Assembly: GCA_905147135.1 (NCBI GenBank)
Contig: LR990057.1
Span: forward strand, 3,844,001 to 3,908,000
Source of the DNA: Blastobasis lacticolella
Taxonomy: Eukaryota; Arthropoda; Insecta; Lepidoptera; Blastobasidae
Direction: 5' to 3'
DNA: 64,000 nt
In this document: positions 63,040 to 64,000 of the stretch, piece after piece
How the letters are laid out: each line of letters opens with the position of its first letter
How positions within the stretch are numbered: the first letter of the stretch is position 1
Program-made: the position numbers and the translations under genes
The notes under the pieces: model-generated
The model's input: only the letters and a program-made list of their open reading frames with translations
Database searches by the model: none
What the model was told of the DNA's origin: nothing

Positions 63040-63215
63040 TGCATAATTTAACCCGACCAAAAAAGAGACTGTTACCTATGTGTCTATCTGTGTCATCGTA
63101 GCTCCCGAACGGATGGACGGATTTGGATGCAGTTTTATCTATTTGAAAGCCAGTTTAATTGAGATAGTGCTTACCTTTGTTTCATTTAAATCGGTATAGT
63201 AGTATAGAAAATATT
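63040..63215 (+). repeat. Interspersed repeat family E, plus strand
   Basis: TATCTGTGTCATCGTAGCTC, CCGAACGGATGGACGGATTT, GGATGCAGTTTTATCTATTT, GAAAGCCAGTTTAATTGAGA and TTTGTTTCATTTAAATCGGT. Partner of 24885-24990. A common lepidopteran repeat pattern of undetermined class. Confidence 0.5.
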
Positions 63216-63219
63216 TGAG

Positions 63220-63768
63220 TAATTATGTAAACTTGGTTACAGGTGTTGTATCTACTTTGTATCTAGGGACAACACATAAATATAAGTTCTCGTGCGTTCA
63301 TCGATGTCAAACAACTCCTTACGGCTTTGAGTGACAGCCAGCACTTTGTTAACTAAATTGAGCGTAAAAAGGTAGTAGTTTTTTAACGCCTCATTGAGGA
63401 CGTCTCATGTAGTAGAATCCTATAGGTTTATCAATAAAAAGTGAATGCATTTTTTGCATTGAAACCCAGTGAAAGAAGTTTTGTAATTCATTTCGAAATT
63501 ATGAAGTTATAAAGGTTTGAGGAAATATCAAATGCAATGAAATATGTGCTTTATTAGTACGCTTATAAGGTTTACCTAGTGCTGAATGACGTCATCGTTC
63601 ATGCCAAAATAAAGTTGCAGCGCATAGAATATTTTTTAGTTTAAGAGATATCACGAAAATTTCTTCACAGTTAGGTTCAATACACACACTTCAAGGTATC
63701 ATTAGCTAGGTACTGTGAAAGTTACTTAGCAAAAATTGTGAGACGTCCTCATTCCATAATCTACGCTT
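63220..63768. other. Unique AT-rich DNA, no gene seen
   Basis: Nothing recognised. TGACGTCA at 63588-63595 is a CRE-type palindrome, probably chance. Confidence 0.4.
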
Positions 63769-63770
63769 AG

Positions 63771-63890
63771 TCATCATCATCATCACAGCCCATAACAGTC
63801 CACTGCAGGACTTCGGGCCTCTCCCACGAAAGGGGAGGTCATTGCCATAATCTCCACGCTTGGCAGGCGGGTTGGAGATCGCAGTGCAGT
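63771..63890 (-). repeat. Family B repeat 3' half with (GAT)n tail, minus strand
   Basis: TCATCATCATCATCACAGCC then CATAACAGTCCACTGCAGGA, CTTCGGGCCTCTCCCACGAA, AGGGGAGGTCATTGCCATAA and TCTCCACGCTTGGCAGGCGG, then TTGGAGATCGCAGTG. The tail (complement of GATGAT...) marks the element's 3' end. Its 5' half is missing, so it is truncated. Very little divergence from 52277-52400 suggests recent activity. Confidence 0.7.
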
Positions 63891-64000
63891 TGATGTAAAT
63901 CTACCTACGCTTAGTAAACCCTTTAAAATAACTTAATCGACAGAAAAAGTCGGATAACCACCGGCCAGGTTTACTTATACACCAATATTTTCTAAACTAC

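Noticed and set aside
63588..63595. CRE-type palindrome TGACGTCA
   Set aside because: Single eight-base word in AT-rich unique DNA with no promoter context.
1..64000. CRISPR array, integrated virus, or bacterial-type operon
   Set aside because: No regularly spaced identical repeats, no viral structural or polymerase genes and no adjacent long frames. Everything seen fits an insect nuclear intergenic or intronic region.

Overview
The window looks like nuclear DNA from a butterfly or moth (Lepidoptera). It is AT-rich and has no bacterial-style gene packing and no long open frame. It is full of short, decayed transposable-element copies of kinds familiar from lepidopteran genomes: a tRNA-derived SINE, RTE-type and other LINE 3' ends with (GAT)n, (GAAT)n, (ATTG)n or A-rich tails, small non-autonomous Helitrons ending in CTAG, and palindromic MITEs. 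Order-level placement rests on recognising these families by eye. I cannot name a species.

I find no protein-coding gene, tRNA gene, rRNA gene or CRISPR array that I can support. The longest open frames are 110-145 codons. They either run antisense or out of frame through repeats, or lie in unique DNA with no recognisable domain. The window is therefore best read as intergenic or long-intron DNA. The only coding traces I accept are remnants of retroelement proteins: a LINE C-terminus at 6936-7091, another at 16130-16339, RTE C-termini at 36005-36144 and 50460-50566, and a C2H2 zinc-finger tail at 49669-49815.

Layout. 1-5090: repeat-rich, including a SINE split by a later LINE tail and a perfect 14-bp hairpin. 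5090-8500: mostly unique AT-rich DNA, with one LINE C-terminus and a mirrored pair of octamer motifs. 8500-11890: a MITE, a (TTAGG)3 tract and unique DNA. 11890-16440: dense repeats, including the best Helitron and a LINE C-terminus. 16440-22640: mostly unique, with one Helitron; the GC-richer, repeat-free block at about 19440-21510 ends at a good splice-donor sequence. 22640-24010: SINE copies plus a tandem duplication of about 0.36-0.40 kb. 24010-31030: mostly unique. 31030-40300: scattered LINE tails, an RTE end, a foldback MITE and a local direct duplication. 40300-47790: mostly unique, with one nearly full SINE. 47790-54070: dense nested repeats, including a composite element at 49375-49897 and a head-to-head SINE pair. 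54070-64000: SINEs (two long copies, one split by a LINE tail), a GC-rich island and Helitron ends.

No cooperating gene set exists here. The biology on view is layered transposition: older SINE copies are interrupted by younger LINE tails, and the relative ages can be read from the nesting. I see no evidence for an undescribed biological system. The most useful leads are the composite element, the tandem duplication, the octamer pair and the possible non-coding first exon.
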